A stretch of 64,000 bases of DNA, taken from assembly GCA_021396245.1 (NCBI GenBank), contig WNYE01000024.1, forward strand, positions 62,001 through 126,000. The letters are read 5' to 3'. The notes below the pieces were generated by a model. The model ran no database searches and was not told where the DNA came from. It was given only the letters and a program-made list of their open reading frames with translations. The first letter of the stretch is position 1. Every line of letters begins with the position of its first letter. A program made the position numbers and the translations under genes. This document shows positions 24,201 to 33,477 of the stretch, in pieces. This DNA comes from Sporothrix humicola (taxonomy: Eukaryota; Ascomycota; Sordariomycetes; Ophiostomatales; Ophiostomataceae).

Positions 24201-25284
24201 AGGCGGCGCGTGCTGCCGGCGAAAGCCGTCGTGCCGCATGGACAGGCGAAAGAAGCTGGACAATGTTGCGGTGGAAACGCTCGGCCGCACACAGCATGGG
24301 CGTCCGGTCGAAACTGTCCTTGACGTCGAGCTTGGCCTCGTCGCGCGCCAGCAACAACTTGACCACGTCCTCGAACCCGTTGAAGGCCGCCCAGTGCAAT
24401 GGGGTCATGCCGTTGGACAGTTCGGCGTTGACGTTTGCATTCGCCGCCAGGAGCAGCGCCACCACCCCGGCATGTCCGTTTTGCACCGCATTGTGCAGCG
24501 GCGTCCACCCGCCGTCGCTTGCCGCATTGGGATCCGCCTTGTGTTGCAACAACAAACGGACCATGGCCTCGTGGTTCGCCTCGGCCGCCAGGTGTAGTGC
24601 CGACCGTCCGCGGTTGTTGGCCGCCGACACGTCTGCTGCCGTTGTGCCGCCCAGCGAGCCGTTGAGCAATGCTTCGACGAGCTGGAGGTTGCCATTGGTG
24701 GCTGCCCACAGCAGCGGCGTCCGACCAATGTTGTCGCGCACCTCGACGTTGGCGCCGCCGCGGTCAATTAGTAACTTCAAAGTCTCCATGGTCCATTTAA
24801 CCTTGTCCTTTTCTGACGCCAGATACAGGAGTGGTGTGCGTCCTTCTTTGTCGCGGATGCGCACGTCTGCGCCGTGTTCTAGCAGGAGCAGGACCACCTT
24901 GTTGTGCCCCCGAAAGCACGCCGGGAACAGCGCCGTCTGCCCCAGCCGTGATCTGACGACCACATTTGGACTCGCCTTGTGCTGCAGCAGCTCCTGCACC
25001 ACGCCAAAGTGCCCGGCCTCGGCCGCCTTGAAGAGTGCGGGAAGCTCGCTCTCTCGGCGCGGCTCGACGTCGGCCCCCTTTTCGAGCAAGAGTCGGGTGA
25101 CGGCCAGGTTGCCGCGCGCCGCCACTTTTTGCAAAGATTGCCTCAGTGCATCGTGGTCGTGCCGTGTGCTCCAGACGCTCTCTTCGGCCAGAATCTCGCG
25201 GACGCGCGCCTCGTTGGCCTGTGCCGAGGCCGCGATCAGCTGCAGGTGCCGCGGGTCGGGGGCACTGCTCGCAACACTGGCCAT
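21283..25284 (-). CDS. Ankyrin-repeat protein with CorA-like two-helix membrane domain
   Basis: A 1333-residue, single-exon protein. Residues 1 to about 360 hold roughly nine ankyrin repeats (for example GRTPLLWAATNGNLQLVEAL, GWTPLHNAVQNGHAGVVALL, GMTPLHWAAFNGFEDVVKLL). A long central region follows with conserved blocks FRWIHLPANNIAWVE and FMPFLHYETDERR and an aromatic block around DQLWLWVLGKDLVI. A coiled-coil region leads into two transmembrane helices at about 1013-1040 (FLPMSFISSFFSMQ) and 1050-1072. This C-terminal half resembles fungal CorA-like proteins, but the GMN signature of true CorA Mg2+ channels is absent at the first helix end, so ion transport is unproven. The last 250 residues are a Gly/Ser/His-rich cytosolic tail. 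Ankyrin/CorA-like hybrids are common in Pezizomycotina and mostly uncharacterised. Confidence 0.92.
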   Translation of the reverse strand: MASVASSAPDPRHLQLIAASAQANEARVREILAEESVWSTRHDHDALRQSLQKVAARGNLAVTRLLLEKGADVEPRRESELPALFKAAEAGHFGVVQELLQHKASPNVVVRSRLGQTALFPACFRGHNKVVLLLLEHGADVRIRDKEGRTPLLYLASEKDKVKWTMETLKLLIDRGGANVEVRDNIGRTPLLWAATNGNLQLVEALLNGSLGGTTAADVSAANNRGRSALHLAAEANHEAMVRLLLQHKADPNAASDGGWTPLHNAVQNGHAGVVALLLAANANVNAELSNGMTPLHWAAFNGFEDVVKLLLARDEAKLDVKDSFDRTPMLCAAERFHRNIVQLLSPVHAARRLSPAARAACQEFKATVVDFGNFRDGKQHQVFKRSVFDVLYGWDEENGKPKVDTQIKNIKYQPDFRWIHLPANNIAWVETLLSKWFIEGGHRDIEPFKALEKCFDQEHRGPLAHAHFMRTFCHRIPSLHGHSPDNNKDSKQPFPPLSEEPTDASVASTNMTASTNLSKVTTNTTSTDGTATPTPKKNDAVEGSAGTPRSDKKKGKGELIAERHPRRAKRASGPPGNPPGTKALKAAAAAAARSGGVGPLVWDASKLPALNGKIVLFMPFLHYETDERRQRMTHAINLVRDGWDPPEGSPRDIMLTKGYICNTPPLHPRRTLDQFFYHGIDTSIRDTDQVVYRYCKRHDIEKKVFMVDQLWLWVLGKDLVITCFPQRWDQPARDPLNVVDGIIEETNAKTRPPIQSVYDLAMLITNRCSGMFDRYRLADQDYQFLDMFESSIGLVTNTESELFSRFNKASELSAEWLTMHRRPSRRVGGLASSLNSPSQPSLSITDATNDNRLHATAPMFPDALLDIGTETSLLAEIKDIRDELNILAVVLASQKATLDEFEGHLTEELKPEGSATASRRERNQMASQAYIPSPPGSGYGTPVSVDSVVGEIRKRSRDQRRLLEIHQKDIDRMDRQAESIYMSLTNLLDLKQKHSNALEARFARDHAMIAARQGQTIMAFTIVTIIFLPMSFISSFFSMQITDWATELSLGYVSKYLFGIGLGISIPLVIMAFTVSDIYDAVHNIMDTLHVQRSRWHLPGSKRHRKNGEGDPRADLLSIPGKGKADSDEESLATIEKVKRNLLMGSRGGNHSRNGGGGSGSGGGIFGHSTGAGAGAGRKSRSWSIGGGASGGRPAFRYSNSNSNNGGPSNDRDRSRDTTNHGRYESTDDGHQQLHDLRRLSSHQRQVNSLHPHPHQHQLLHPPAWAVAAGTSSGGGMVPRTGGPSSVAAMSGGSGAGDGHSGPERKYSAGSSAGRGWRASFDRSRDLEKGGQ

Positions 25285-26910
25285 TGTGAGGAGGGGGAGA
25301 AAGGAGGGGAGTTGTCGTGTAGTATTATATGTGTGTTCAGTATGAGGCTATCGCGTGGGAGTGTTGTCGAGGTCGAGATCGAATCGTATCGAGTATCGTG
25401 TTTGCGACGCAGCCTCGCAGCCACTGGGAATGCGTGCTTCGCCCGCAAGGCTCACGTTGACCGATCCATTCGCGTGTTGTGTTGTATTGGAGTTGATAGA
25501 TGCGAGTAAATAGGGGCAAAGATCGGGTTGAGTCGAATGCAATTGTCGTGATAGTCGAGGAAAGTGCAAGGGAAGAAATCAACGCTCGAGCAGAAAATGC
25601 AGAAAATGGGAAGGAGCTGAGGGTCGAGACTCGAGGAAAAGAAAGTGCGTGTTGAACACAAGCTTTCTTGGTCGCACGGCCGCCAAACGAGAAAGGAGGA
25701 AACAGCCGACAAGTGGGTGTTGTGGATGTTGTGGGTGCTATTTTTCTACACCAAGACACTAAGACACGCCCGCCCCCACTGAAGCGCGCCTCCCATTTTG
25801 TTCTGCCTCTTTTCGCCTGCCAGTCGCTATTTCCTCGAGTCTCGTCGAGTCCCGGAAAGCCATTGTTTTGCGTGATGCAGCTGCAGAAGACTGCTGCTGA
25901 CCGCTGCAACCCCCCTGTTCCCTTCATTTTAAAGTGCTGACCCTTGTCCAGAGTTTTCGTTTTTATTTTCCTCTCGTTCTTGCATCTTAGTTTGTATTCT
26001 TTCGCCAAGCTACCGAGGCGCTGAACAATATGTTTGTTTGGCGCACTCTACAACTACAGTTTAAATCTAAAAAATGCGGGATCGAAGCCGTCAGTGGCAC
26101 TGTCAAAAGCCAAAAGGAGACGAAAAAAGAATCTGTCACAAACGACAGCAGCAGCGACAGCGACAGGGCTAGCCTGAAATGGCAAAAGCCAAACTTACAC
26201 TGCCTGTAGACAGTACCGGTGGCGAAAGGCCTAGACCTGGCCAGTGACACACCCAGACACGGGTTGTGCATCTATCTTGACTGCCGCCTTTTCGACGAGC
26301 ACACCCTCTTGGCGGACATCACGGCGAAAACCAGGTTAAGCCTTTGATGATATTCTCTGAGATATACTCGACATCATCTGCACGCTGTCCTCCGTATGTT
26401 GCACGACGTGTAACACAATGTGGGGTTCGGCCTCGAGAAGACTCGACCAGTCACATGAAGGATCATAGAGTACAATCTGAACAGTACCATGGGAGATCTC
26501 AAACAATGTCTTGGAATTCTGTAAGTATCTGTTAGAGTTGGGCCCGAGCCACGAGGGAACACACATGCTATCTTATGTTCTTCTGTGAGTAGAGAATATC
26601 TTGCGGCTAAATCTACAACACAGACCCTTCTAAACTCAACTCAACTTAACTCAACTTGAAACGAAACAACATTCTCCCGAGCATCATAAAACATGCTGTC
26701 GATCTTATCGTCTGATGTTCTGGTACACACAACTAACAATATCCACATTCTCGCCAAAGCACCGTAAAAACATGTGCCGCCCGTCCCGTCCCGTTTCTTT
26801 GTTCCCCAGCTCCAACGCCCTCTATCATATTGTATTGCATGTTGTCAACTGTGAGCCAGAAACCGTCGTGGCAGCTGGCCGCGGAGGATGTGCTGTGGGC
26901 CAGACTTTAT
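25285..26910. other. Intergenic spacer, no supported gene
   Basis: The left part should be the promoter and 5' UTR of the ankyrin/CorA-like gene (CT-rich on the minus strand just upstream of 25284). The right part holds the 3' flank of the Cys-rich gene. Near 26635-26660 is a short run of CAACTCAACT/TAACTCAACTT repeats. No exon chain or RNA gene is visible. Confidence 0.6.
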
Positions 26911-27666
26911 CTAGCCCAAGATTGGCCGACGCTGGATGGGCGGGGGCGTCGAAAGCAGCGGCTGCACTTCAGTCGGGCCATGAAGAGTCGGCACGCCCGT
27001 CGGCACAGCCTCCGGGAGTGCAGCGGGCACGACTGCCGGGATGTTCTCTGCCTGTGCCACGGTCACAGTCGTCGTCTCGACACGGATCTCGGCCGGGGTG
27101 TTGACGGGAACGCCCACAGTGACTTCGTTGACCACCGGAGCAGCTTCGAGCGTGTTGAAGAACGGCTTCCTGCAGCGGCAGCAGCTGCAAATTTCGCGGC
27201 AACCAATGCAGGCCAGCCGGAAGGGGAAGCAAAAGAAGTCAAAGAGCACCCTGAAGCAATCACAGCTACAGCACAGGACATTGCAGCTGCAGCAGTCATA
27301 GCCGTTGCAGCCCTTGCAGCACTTGCAACCGCTCTTTTTCTTGTCGTTGCCAGCGTGATTGCCGTGGCTATCGTGCGGATGCGGAGGGCCAGCATCGCCA
27401 GCAGTCTGCTCGGGCGCGAGAGGCTCTCCGAGAAGCCCCTCACGAGCACAACTTGGGAGCTGGCCAGTGGTCTCATCTTGTTGACCGGCAAGCAGCACGG
27501 CCTGGGCAGTCTGCGTACCGGCGGGCTCGGTCAGGTGTCCGGCATTGGGGTCGAGAAGCGGCTGGGCATCCGCATCAGGCACTTTCTCGCCCTTGTTCTT
27601 GTTCTTCTTCTTGGCCGCCTTGTCCTTGCGGAGATTGAAGTGGAAGAGGGTCTGGAGGCAACCCAT
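26911..27666 (-). CDS. Cysteine-cluster protein with predicted N-terminal dual lipidation signal
   Basis: A 251-residue protein of no recognised family. It starts MGCLQT: Gly2 with Thr6 fits the N-myristoylation consensus and Cys3 could be palmitoylated. A Lys-rich stretch (14-28) follows. Residues 114-165 contain 18 cysteines in 52 positions, including CKCCKGC, CCSC, CCSCDC and CSCCRC, with an aromatic patch FRVLFDFFCFPFR between. The C-terminal third is Val/Pro/Thr-rich. Likely roles are membrane attachment through multiple palmitates, or metal binding; neither is shown. The minus frame was preferred over a longer open frame on the opposite strand because its codons end mostly in C or G, like the other genes here, while the plus frame has A/T-ending alanine codons that mirror the Cys codons. 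The start context AACCATGGG is good. Confidence 0.7.
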   Translation of the reverse strand: MGCLQTLFHFNLRKDKAAKKKNKNKGEKVPDADAQPLLDPNAGHLTEPAGTQTAQAVLLAGQQDETTGQLPSCAREGLLGEPLAPEQTAGDAGPPHPHDSHGNHAGNDKKKSGCKCCKGCNGYDCCSCNVLCCSCDCFRVLFDFFCFPFRLACIGCREICSCCRCRKPFFNTLEAAPVVNEVTVGVPVNTPAEIRVETTTVTVAQAENIPAVVPAALPEAVPTGVPTLHGPTEVQPLLSTPPPIQRRPILG

Positions 27667-28502
27667 GGTTATTGGAAGAAGGGAGGAAAGTGTCGTATGT
27701 TTGATGTGTCAAGGTGGTGTCGAGGTCGATTCCGAGAGAATGTGAGAGATTGTTGTGTTGGGGACTCGGAAACGATGCTGGAGATGATCCAGGGGTTGAA
27801 AGAGAGTAGTAAGGAGGCATTGTGTTGTTTACGTGTTTTGGAAACGCGAGGTATCTGTCGTAGGAAATGGAAAGTGCGAGTCAACAAAACATAAAGGCAG
27901 GAAAGAGCCACCGTATATGTAGTTGTGGCATGGAAAGAGCTCATGATGAAAGCACCTTCCTCTTATCTTGTTCACATTGACCAACTGGGGAAGGAGCGAA
28001 TCTGATGATGAATACTTTTACACTCAGTCCCTGATGGGGGGCGCCTGGTGAAGCTGTTTGTTATCTGGCTTTTTGTTCGAATATTAGGGGAGACGGAGAG
28101 AAAACTAAATATCAAGTGGTAAATTCACCGAAGAAAGAAAAAAAAAAACAGAAGAAAAAAAAAGATCACGGACCCTCAATAAAAATCTTGAATCATTAAA
28201 AAAAGAGACTTAATGCAGAATTCTGTCAAAGAAAGAAAGTAACGGAAAATAAAAATAGAACCCAAAAGTAGCCTTCGAAAACAAGGTGTGAACATAACAA
28301 TGCGCCAGAAGTGCCAGAATGGCTGCCAATCGTGACAGCAAAAGAAACAGATAAAACAACAGAAGTATACCAGAAAGGGAATCAACGCAGGCCGGATCAT
28401 GAACCATATTGATAATGCAAAACAACAATTCATAAACAACAATCCAAAATCGAGACGATGCCAGTCATCTCAGAATCACCTTACACTCGTCTCACATCAC
28501 CT
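27667..28502. other. Intergenic spacer between Cys-cluster and GTPase genes
   Basis: About 0.8 kb. The left side is the probable 5' UTR of the Cys-cluster gene; the right side (28090-28460) is AT-rich with poly-A runs near 28140-28170 and fits the 3' UTR of the GTPase gene. No gene seen. Confidence 0.65.
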
Positions 28503-30551
28503 TCACGTTTGCGCAGAAGCGGCAGCGCCGTTACCACCCTCGGCGTCCTCACCAGCAGCCGACTTGGGCATCAGAGGATGCGCTGGGTCGTAGCCAACAG
28601 ACTTGATGATACCAAGACCTTTGGTACGGCCCTCGCGGAACAGCAGCCGGTCGCCGGGCACCAGGAACTCGGGCCGTTGCAGGAAGCGGAACGCGACCAG
28701 CGCACGCTCGCCTGTCCGCAGCAGCGGGCGGTCCATGTCGAGGATCGCACAGGTCTGGTGGACGGGGCCGACGTGGAGGGTCGCCTGGTACTTGCGCTTG
28801 ATGGTGGTGGCGTGAGACAGGATCAAGACTTCGGCGACGAACTCGCGGTAGACACGGGGCGGGGCGCCGGCGCCGTTGGCGTCTGCGTTACTATCGGTAG
28901 ACCGGTGCAAGACGACCTGGCCCTTTCGAACGTCCTTGCGGCGTATTTTCTTGAGGGCAAACGAGGCCGACTGGCCGGCGGACGCGGCAGGCACACCCAG
29001 CCGTTTCCGCTCGATGGAGCGGATGCTGGTGGGCGCAAAGTGGCCGTTGGCGTCGGGGCCGATCCAGATGGCGTCGCCGGCGTGGGCCACGCCCGACTTG
29101 ACGATGCCGCTCACAACCGTGCCCACGAAAGGAACGGAGTAGGTGTCGTTGACATGGAACTCGAACGCACCGCCGGCATCGTAGCGGCCGTGGTGTGGCA
29201 GGATGTTGAGGAATGTGCGCACAAGGTCGAGGTTCTGACCGGTGACGTTGGAAATCTGGAACACAGGGCAGATACGCTGGCTCACAAACTGGGTGGCGGT
29301 GTTAACGCAGTCGTCACGGTTCTTGATAAAGATGGGAATCTTTCGTGCGCCGGGGCTTTTGAGCACGCGGGTGATCTGGGTAATGGTCTCGGCCAGAATG
29401 TTGGGCGGGCAGATGTCGATTTTGGTGATGATGACCATGATAGGGACATTGAGCGCCAGTGCAATACCCAGGTGCTCTTTGCTCATGCCGACTAGGCCAT
29501 TGTTGGCCGCCACCATAAGCAGACAGTAGTTCGGTGCCGTCGACATCATGCCAAACATGGTGGTCCGCAAGTACCGCTCGTGACCAGCCAGGTCCGTAAA
29601 GGTGATCACTTTGGCGCTGCGCTTGCCAATCTCCTCCCACGACAGCTTGCGACCGGGCGTGTCGGACGCGACGACGCGGCCCCGGGTGTCGAAGCCCAGA
29701 ATCTCCATGCCCACGGAACTGGTCCGGCCCGTCTCGAACTCGTGCTTGTGCCGGAACAGGTTGACGCGCGCCTTACCGCGGCCGTCGTCCAGGTCGCCCT
29801 TGACGAGCACGCCCAGCAAAGAACTCTTGCCGGCGTCGACATTGCCCACGACGGCAATGCGCGTCTCAATGACATCCTCGACCTTGCGCGGCCGCCGGCG
29901 GACCATCAGCTTGCCCGTGCAGTCCGCCTTGTCGTTTTTGTCGCCACCGCCACCGCCGTTGGCATCCTTCTCGACGTCCAAGGTCCCGCCCACGTTACGG
30001 GTCAGGAGCAGCTCGCAGTCCGCGCCGGCCTTGTCGGCAGCCTTTTCGACGCGCGCGAGCGCCACGGCCCACTGGTCGCGGGTGAGGCCCAGAGTGTCAC
30101 CATTGTGCTCGAAGCCGAGGTCCAGCACGACCTCGCCATTCCCATCGTCGATGCGCTCCGTCACTAGGGTCGTTAGGGCGGCCGCGTTGTCGTCCGTCTC
30201 ATCGGCGACTAGAAGCTGGCGCATGGGCACGCGGGGTACCGCATCGTCAAGGTCGAGGGCGTCGAGGATGTCGTCGAGCTCGTCCAACGTGTCGTCGCGG
30301 GGAGCGGAGGAGGTGGTGGAGGTGGCAGTTGTCGAAGCCGTCGCAGTCGAAGCCGAAGTCGCAGTCGAAGCGCCAGCTCCCGATTTCAAGGGGTAGCGGA
30401 CGGCCTGTTGTCGCTCGACGTAGTCGGCGAAATCGCTGAGGGCCTGGGGACTGTTAGCAGGAGGCGAGAACCTCTTTGGGTACTTGTCGACAAGACATAC
30501 AGATTCGCCTTTTCGCCGCTCGTGCGGTAATACTGCCGATCTAGCAGTCAT
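28503..30551 (-). CDS. GTPBP1-type translational GTPase
   Basis: Homologous to the eukaryotic GTPBP1/GTPBP2 branch of the EF-Tu-like GTPases, proteins linked to mRNA surveillance and to ribosome or exosome function in animals. Motifs: G1 VVGNVDAGKSS (about residue 210 of the spliced protein), G3 DLAGHERYL (about 301) and G4 VIITKIDICP (about 356), followed by EF-Tu-like domains II and III ending in HVGPVHQTCAILDM and RFLQRPEFLVPGDRLLFREG. A 57-bp intron at 30444-30500 (GTATGT donor, GCTAAC branch, CAG acceptor) is a multiple of three and stop-free, so it can be read through; removing it joins HERRKGES to ALSDFADYVERQQ and gives 663 residues instead of 682. A Ser/Thr/Ala-rich insert of about 25 residues lies before the GTPase domain. 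Confidence 0.95.
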   Translation of the reverse strand: MTARSAVLPHERRKGESVCLVDKYPKRFSPPANSPQALSDFADYVERQQAVRYPLKSGAGASTATSASTATASTTATSTTSSAPRDDTLDELDDILDALDLDDAVPRVPMRQLLVADETDDNAAALTTLVTERIDDGNGEVVLDLGFEHNGDTLGLTRDQWAVALARVEKAADKAGADCELLLTRNVGGTLDVEKDANGGGGGDKNDKADCTGKLMVRRRPRKVEDVIETRIAVVGNVDAGKSSLLGVLVKGDLDDGRGKARVNLFRHKHEFETGRTSSVGMEILGFDTRGRVVASDTPGRKLSWEEIGKRSAKVITFTDLAGHERYLRTTMFGMMSTAPNYCLLMVAANNGLVGMSKEHLGIALALNVPIMVIITKIDICPPNILAETITQITRVLKSPGARKIPIFIKNRDDCVNTATQFVSQRICPVFQISNVTGQNLDLVRTFLNILPHHGRYDAGGAFEFHVNDTYSVPFVGTVVSGIVKSGVAHAGDAIWIGPDANGHFAPTSIRSIERKRLGVPAASAGQSASFALKKIRRKDVRKGQVVLHRSTDSNADANGAGAPPRVYREFVAEVLILSHATTIKRKYQATLHVGPVHQTCAILDMDRPLLRTGERALVAFRFLQRPEFLVPGDRLLFREGRTKGLGIIKSVGYDPAHPLMPKSAAGEDAEGGNGAAASAQT
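30444..30500 (-). other. Stop-free 57-bp intron in the GTPase gene
   Basis: Minus-strand GTATGT at 30500, a GCTAAC branch-point word about 12 bp before the acceptor, and CAG ending at 30444. The length is 3n and there is no in-frame stop, so an ORF-only annotation would wrongly translate it as 19 extra residues. Confidence 0.85.
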
Positions 30552-31863
30552 GGCTGTGGATGGAGTTGCGGGAGTCGTTGTCTCAGTCGAGATGGAAGTT
30601 GTAGTCGGGGAATTGGGCGGTCGGTGCTATGGAGTGAGCAACATGGAGGAGTGCGATCAGGTCGCGCTTGGAAAGATTATTGCGGTATTCGAGGAATCAT
30701 TTGGTCGTCTGTGAAGAGAGAGAGAGAGAGAAGAAAGAGGAGGAGGTGGAAATAGAATTGTCGCAAATGTCGATACGTTGGAGATGGAAGCCGAACAAAG
30801 GTATGGTTGGAGGCGGGAGATTGGGGATAGTGTCCTTTATAATGGCGGTCGAGGGAGAAGGTGACTGGTACCCGTGATGGCCTCAGGAAGGATTCGAGTA
30901 TGACTCTTTCTTGTCACGGCAGTCACGCAACACGCACAGCCTTACGAGGAAGGAGACGTTGGCAGGTGGTTTCGCAGAGGAAGCCGCAAAGGAATCACCA
31001 GGGAAGGTGCATCTGTGGAAGTGCGTAGAATCAGGCACCGCTTCTGTGTCGTGACTTCCATCTTCCGGTGGCTATGACAGCCTGGCGTGTGAGTAATTCG
31101 GCGGGAATATGGCTGGCCGTAAGGCACATTGTCCAGCGCATTTCAGCCCTCTTTCTTATCGATAAGAAATATACAGTGGGCAACCCCGCAATCCGAGTCC
31201 ACCATAAATGGGCCCATTCCAGCTCCAATCCAGGCCATTCAATGACTTCAGAGGGTGCAGAGATGTCGAGAACCAACAAACACGACGAAAGAGACCAACA
31301 CTTGGCCGAGTCTGTAACCGGCTGTGCCCGAGTCAGTTTCTTCCAGAAGACTGCCAGATTGATAGTTTGTTGTTGGGATAGAATGGTGCCAGCAAAGCAT
31401 TGTTCACGATGCAAACGAGAAAAGATTGAATTCTTTTGAAATGTTTTGTATTCATTTTTCATAAAAGTAAAAGATTTCCTGCATCATCGCAGGCGATAGC
31501 CAAATAATGTATCCAATAACGCCCACTGTCCCTCCCTTTGCGGGGACAAGTATGCTCTGTTGCATTTTCTTTTGTTTTTCTCAACAACTCCAAAGTGTGG
31601 TATATGATAATAAAAAAAAGACTTTTCCAATCCAAACGCGCCTATACCAGAAGAGACAAAAAATAAACAAGAACAATAAACAAAAAAGACAGTCATGGTC
31701 AAATAAATATGTAAGGTAAGAGAAAAAAGACAAAGTCGTCAGGGCTGTGCTGTCGCTCGCTTCGTGAGTTCAAAAGAAAAGAAATAATGACAAAAGAAAA
31801 TGAAAGGGTATTAAGTAAGGGGCATTAAGATATGGTTGTGATGAGAGAGAGGGAGAGAGACAA
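30552..31863. other. Intergenic spacer between GTPase and arrestin genes
   Basis: About 1.3 kb. The left side has the GTPase promoter, including GA-rich tracts at 30716-30750 (CT-rich on the coding strand). The right side, AT-rich at 31600-31800, fits the arrestin 3' UTR. The short open frames show no domain. Confidence 0.6.
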
Positions 31864-33477
31864 TCACGTCCGGACACCGTCGAGCGGCTCGATGTGGTCA
31901 GGGAGGGCGGCCGCAATCTCCTCGTTGTACGACGGCGGGCTAGGCGGCACGTCCTGGTAGATGGGCGGGGCCTCGTTGTCCCACGAAACGCCAATGCCGC
32001 CGCGCTGCGTCAGGATGTCCGTGAAGTGCATGCGCAGGATGCGGCCGACGCCGGTCTGGGTGACCATGGACGGCTTGTTGGCGGGGGCCCACTCCTGGGA
32101 GACGACCATCTCGAGCATCAGCTGGTGCGAGACCTCGGTGCCGTCGCGGGTGCGCGTGTCGCAGGAGTACTTGGCGTGCTTGCCGAGCATATAATCGAGC
32201 TCGAGCTCGATGGAGGCGTCGTCGGGCCCGCTGTAGTTGCTCTTCCAGCCGCTCAGCAGCGTCTTTTCGCCAATGATGCGGGTGTCGGTGCGCTTGACGC
32301 CCTTTGACGTGGTTGTCTCGGTCTCCTCGGGAGCGGTGACAGGAGCATGCTTTGCGCAGGCCGGGGCAATGGCCTTGGTCGTCTCCTCGAGGCGCCAGGT
32401 CAGCTTCTTGAGCTTCCAGAACTCGAGCGTCTTGGACTTGGTGTTGAGGCGGGCGACGCCGTCGATGCGGAGCGTCAGGTTGTTCTGGCCGATGGGGTAG
32501 ATGACCTGCGGGAAGTGCACGCTGGCCTTGATGTTGGTGGGCGGGAAAATGCGGACGGAGTGGTGCGGCAGCTCGGGCGCCAGCAGGGACCGCTTGACGT
32601 CAAACAGCTTCTCGAGCTTGACGGGCAGACCAAAGCCAGACGTGGGTGTCGCCTCGGCGAGGAACTCGTAGGCAATGTTGACGAGCTGGCCGTCCATGCT
32701 GGCAGGGAGGTGGCCCGGCAGCAGCACGGAGAACGGGAAGCCGTGCTTGCCCTTGTTAAGGATCCGCGAGCCCTGGACAAAGGACCACTTTTGTAGCTCG
32801 GTGTACTGGTGGATGCAGTCGTGGCAGTGTGCCGTGTATGGCCGCTTCTGGGTGGTGTGCATTTTGAGGGTGGCGACAAAGGAGTCGAGGTGGACGGGCT
32901 CGTCCTTGACCGTCAGGAACAGCAGACCGGACACGAGCGCGCCGGTGCTCTCCTCGGGCGTGCCGTACAGCACGATCGGCGGCGACTCAATCTTCCACTC
33001 GAGTGTGAGGTTGGAGTTGACGTGCGACTCCTTGCTCGAGCGGCCAAAGTGCAGGGGGCCAAACGACAGGCGGTGGTGAACGCCGTGCTCGTCGTGGTGC
33101 TCGCGCTCCCGCTCGCGCCGCTCAGCTGAAGACGTGCGCTGGAGCGACGTCATGGTCTTCATAGTGCCAATGTGTGGCGGGAAGAAGAGGGGAGGGTGCT
33201 CGTTTTGTGGTGATGCGAGGTTGCTGTGGCTGTTGTTGTTGCTATTGATGTTGCTGTTGCTGGCGCTGTGCTCGTCTGCGTCGTCGTCGCCTAGGGATGA
33301 GGCATACGAAAAGGTGCGCTGGCCGTGCCCGTGCGCGGCGCGGATAGAGGACGAGGAGGAGGTCGAAGAGCGCGGTTTGGGTGAGGGGCGGCGGACGGTG
33401 GCCTTTTTCAGGCTGGCGACTTTTTCTTCGAAGGAGGCCGATGGGTTGCGGAGGAAGTTACTGACCCGGTGTGGCAT
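31864..33477 (-). CDS. Alpha-arrestin of the ART1/LDB19 type
   Basis: A 537-residue protein. A basic, Ser-rich N-terminal 150 residues precede the arrestin fold, which opens with LTLEWKIESPPIVLYGTP (about 155) and continues with HGFPFSVLLPGHLPASMDG and IAYEFLAEA, a pattern specific to the LDB19 family. The C-terminal arrestin half runs to about residue 480. The tail carries two PPxY motifs, PPIY (about 503) and PPSY (about 514), the docking sites for WW domains of Rsp5-type ubiquitin ligases. By analogy with yeast Art1 it should recruit the ligase to plasma-membrane transporters and trigger their endocytosis. The ATG at 33477 (MPHRVSN) was chosen; the frame is open for 41 codons further upstream but that part is pyrimidine-tract 5' UTR. 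No introns. Confidence 0.92.
   Translation of the reverse strand: MPHRVSNFLRNPSASFEEKVASLKKATVRRPSPKPRSSTSSSSSIRAAHGHGQRTFSYASSLGDDDADEHSASNSNINSNNNSHSNLASPQNEHPPLFFPPHIGTMKTMTSLQRTSSAERREREREHHDEHGVHHRLSFGPLHFGRSSKESHVNSNLTLEWKIESPPIVLYGTPEESTGALVSGLLFLTVKDEPVHLDSFVATLKMHTTQKRPYTAHCHDCIHQYTELQKWSFVQGSRILNKGKHGFPFSVLLPGHLPASMDGQLVNIAYEFLAEATPTSGFGLPVKLEKLFDVKRSLLAPELPHHSVRIFPPTNIKASVHFPQVIYPIGQNNLTLRIDGVARLNTKSKTLEFWKLKKLTWRLEETTKAIAPACAKHAPVTAPEETETTTSKGVKRTDTRIIGEKTLLSGWKSNYSGPDDASIELELDYMLGKHAKYSCDTRTRDGTEVSHQLMLEMVVSQEWAPANKPSMVTQTGVGRILRMHFTDILTQRGGIGVSWDNEAPPIYQDVPPSPPSYNEEIAAALPDHIEPLDGVRT

Noticed and set aside
23936..25345. Plus-strand open frame of 469 codons opposite the ankyrin array
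   Set aside because: Antisense shadow of a GC-rich repeat-coding region; low-complexity Ser/Ala/Arg sequence without a domain, while the minus strand encodes clear ankyrin repeats.
26830..27894. Plus-strand open frame of 354 codons across the Cys-cluster gene, longer than the gene called there
   Set aside because: Its codons end mainly in A or T and its poly-Ala runs are the mirror of the opposite-strand Cys codons; the minus frame has the C/G-ending bias of the other genes and a good start.
28458..29495. Plus-strand open frame of 345 codons opposite the GTPase
   Set aside because: Antisense shadow of conserved EF-Tu-like domains.
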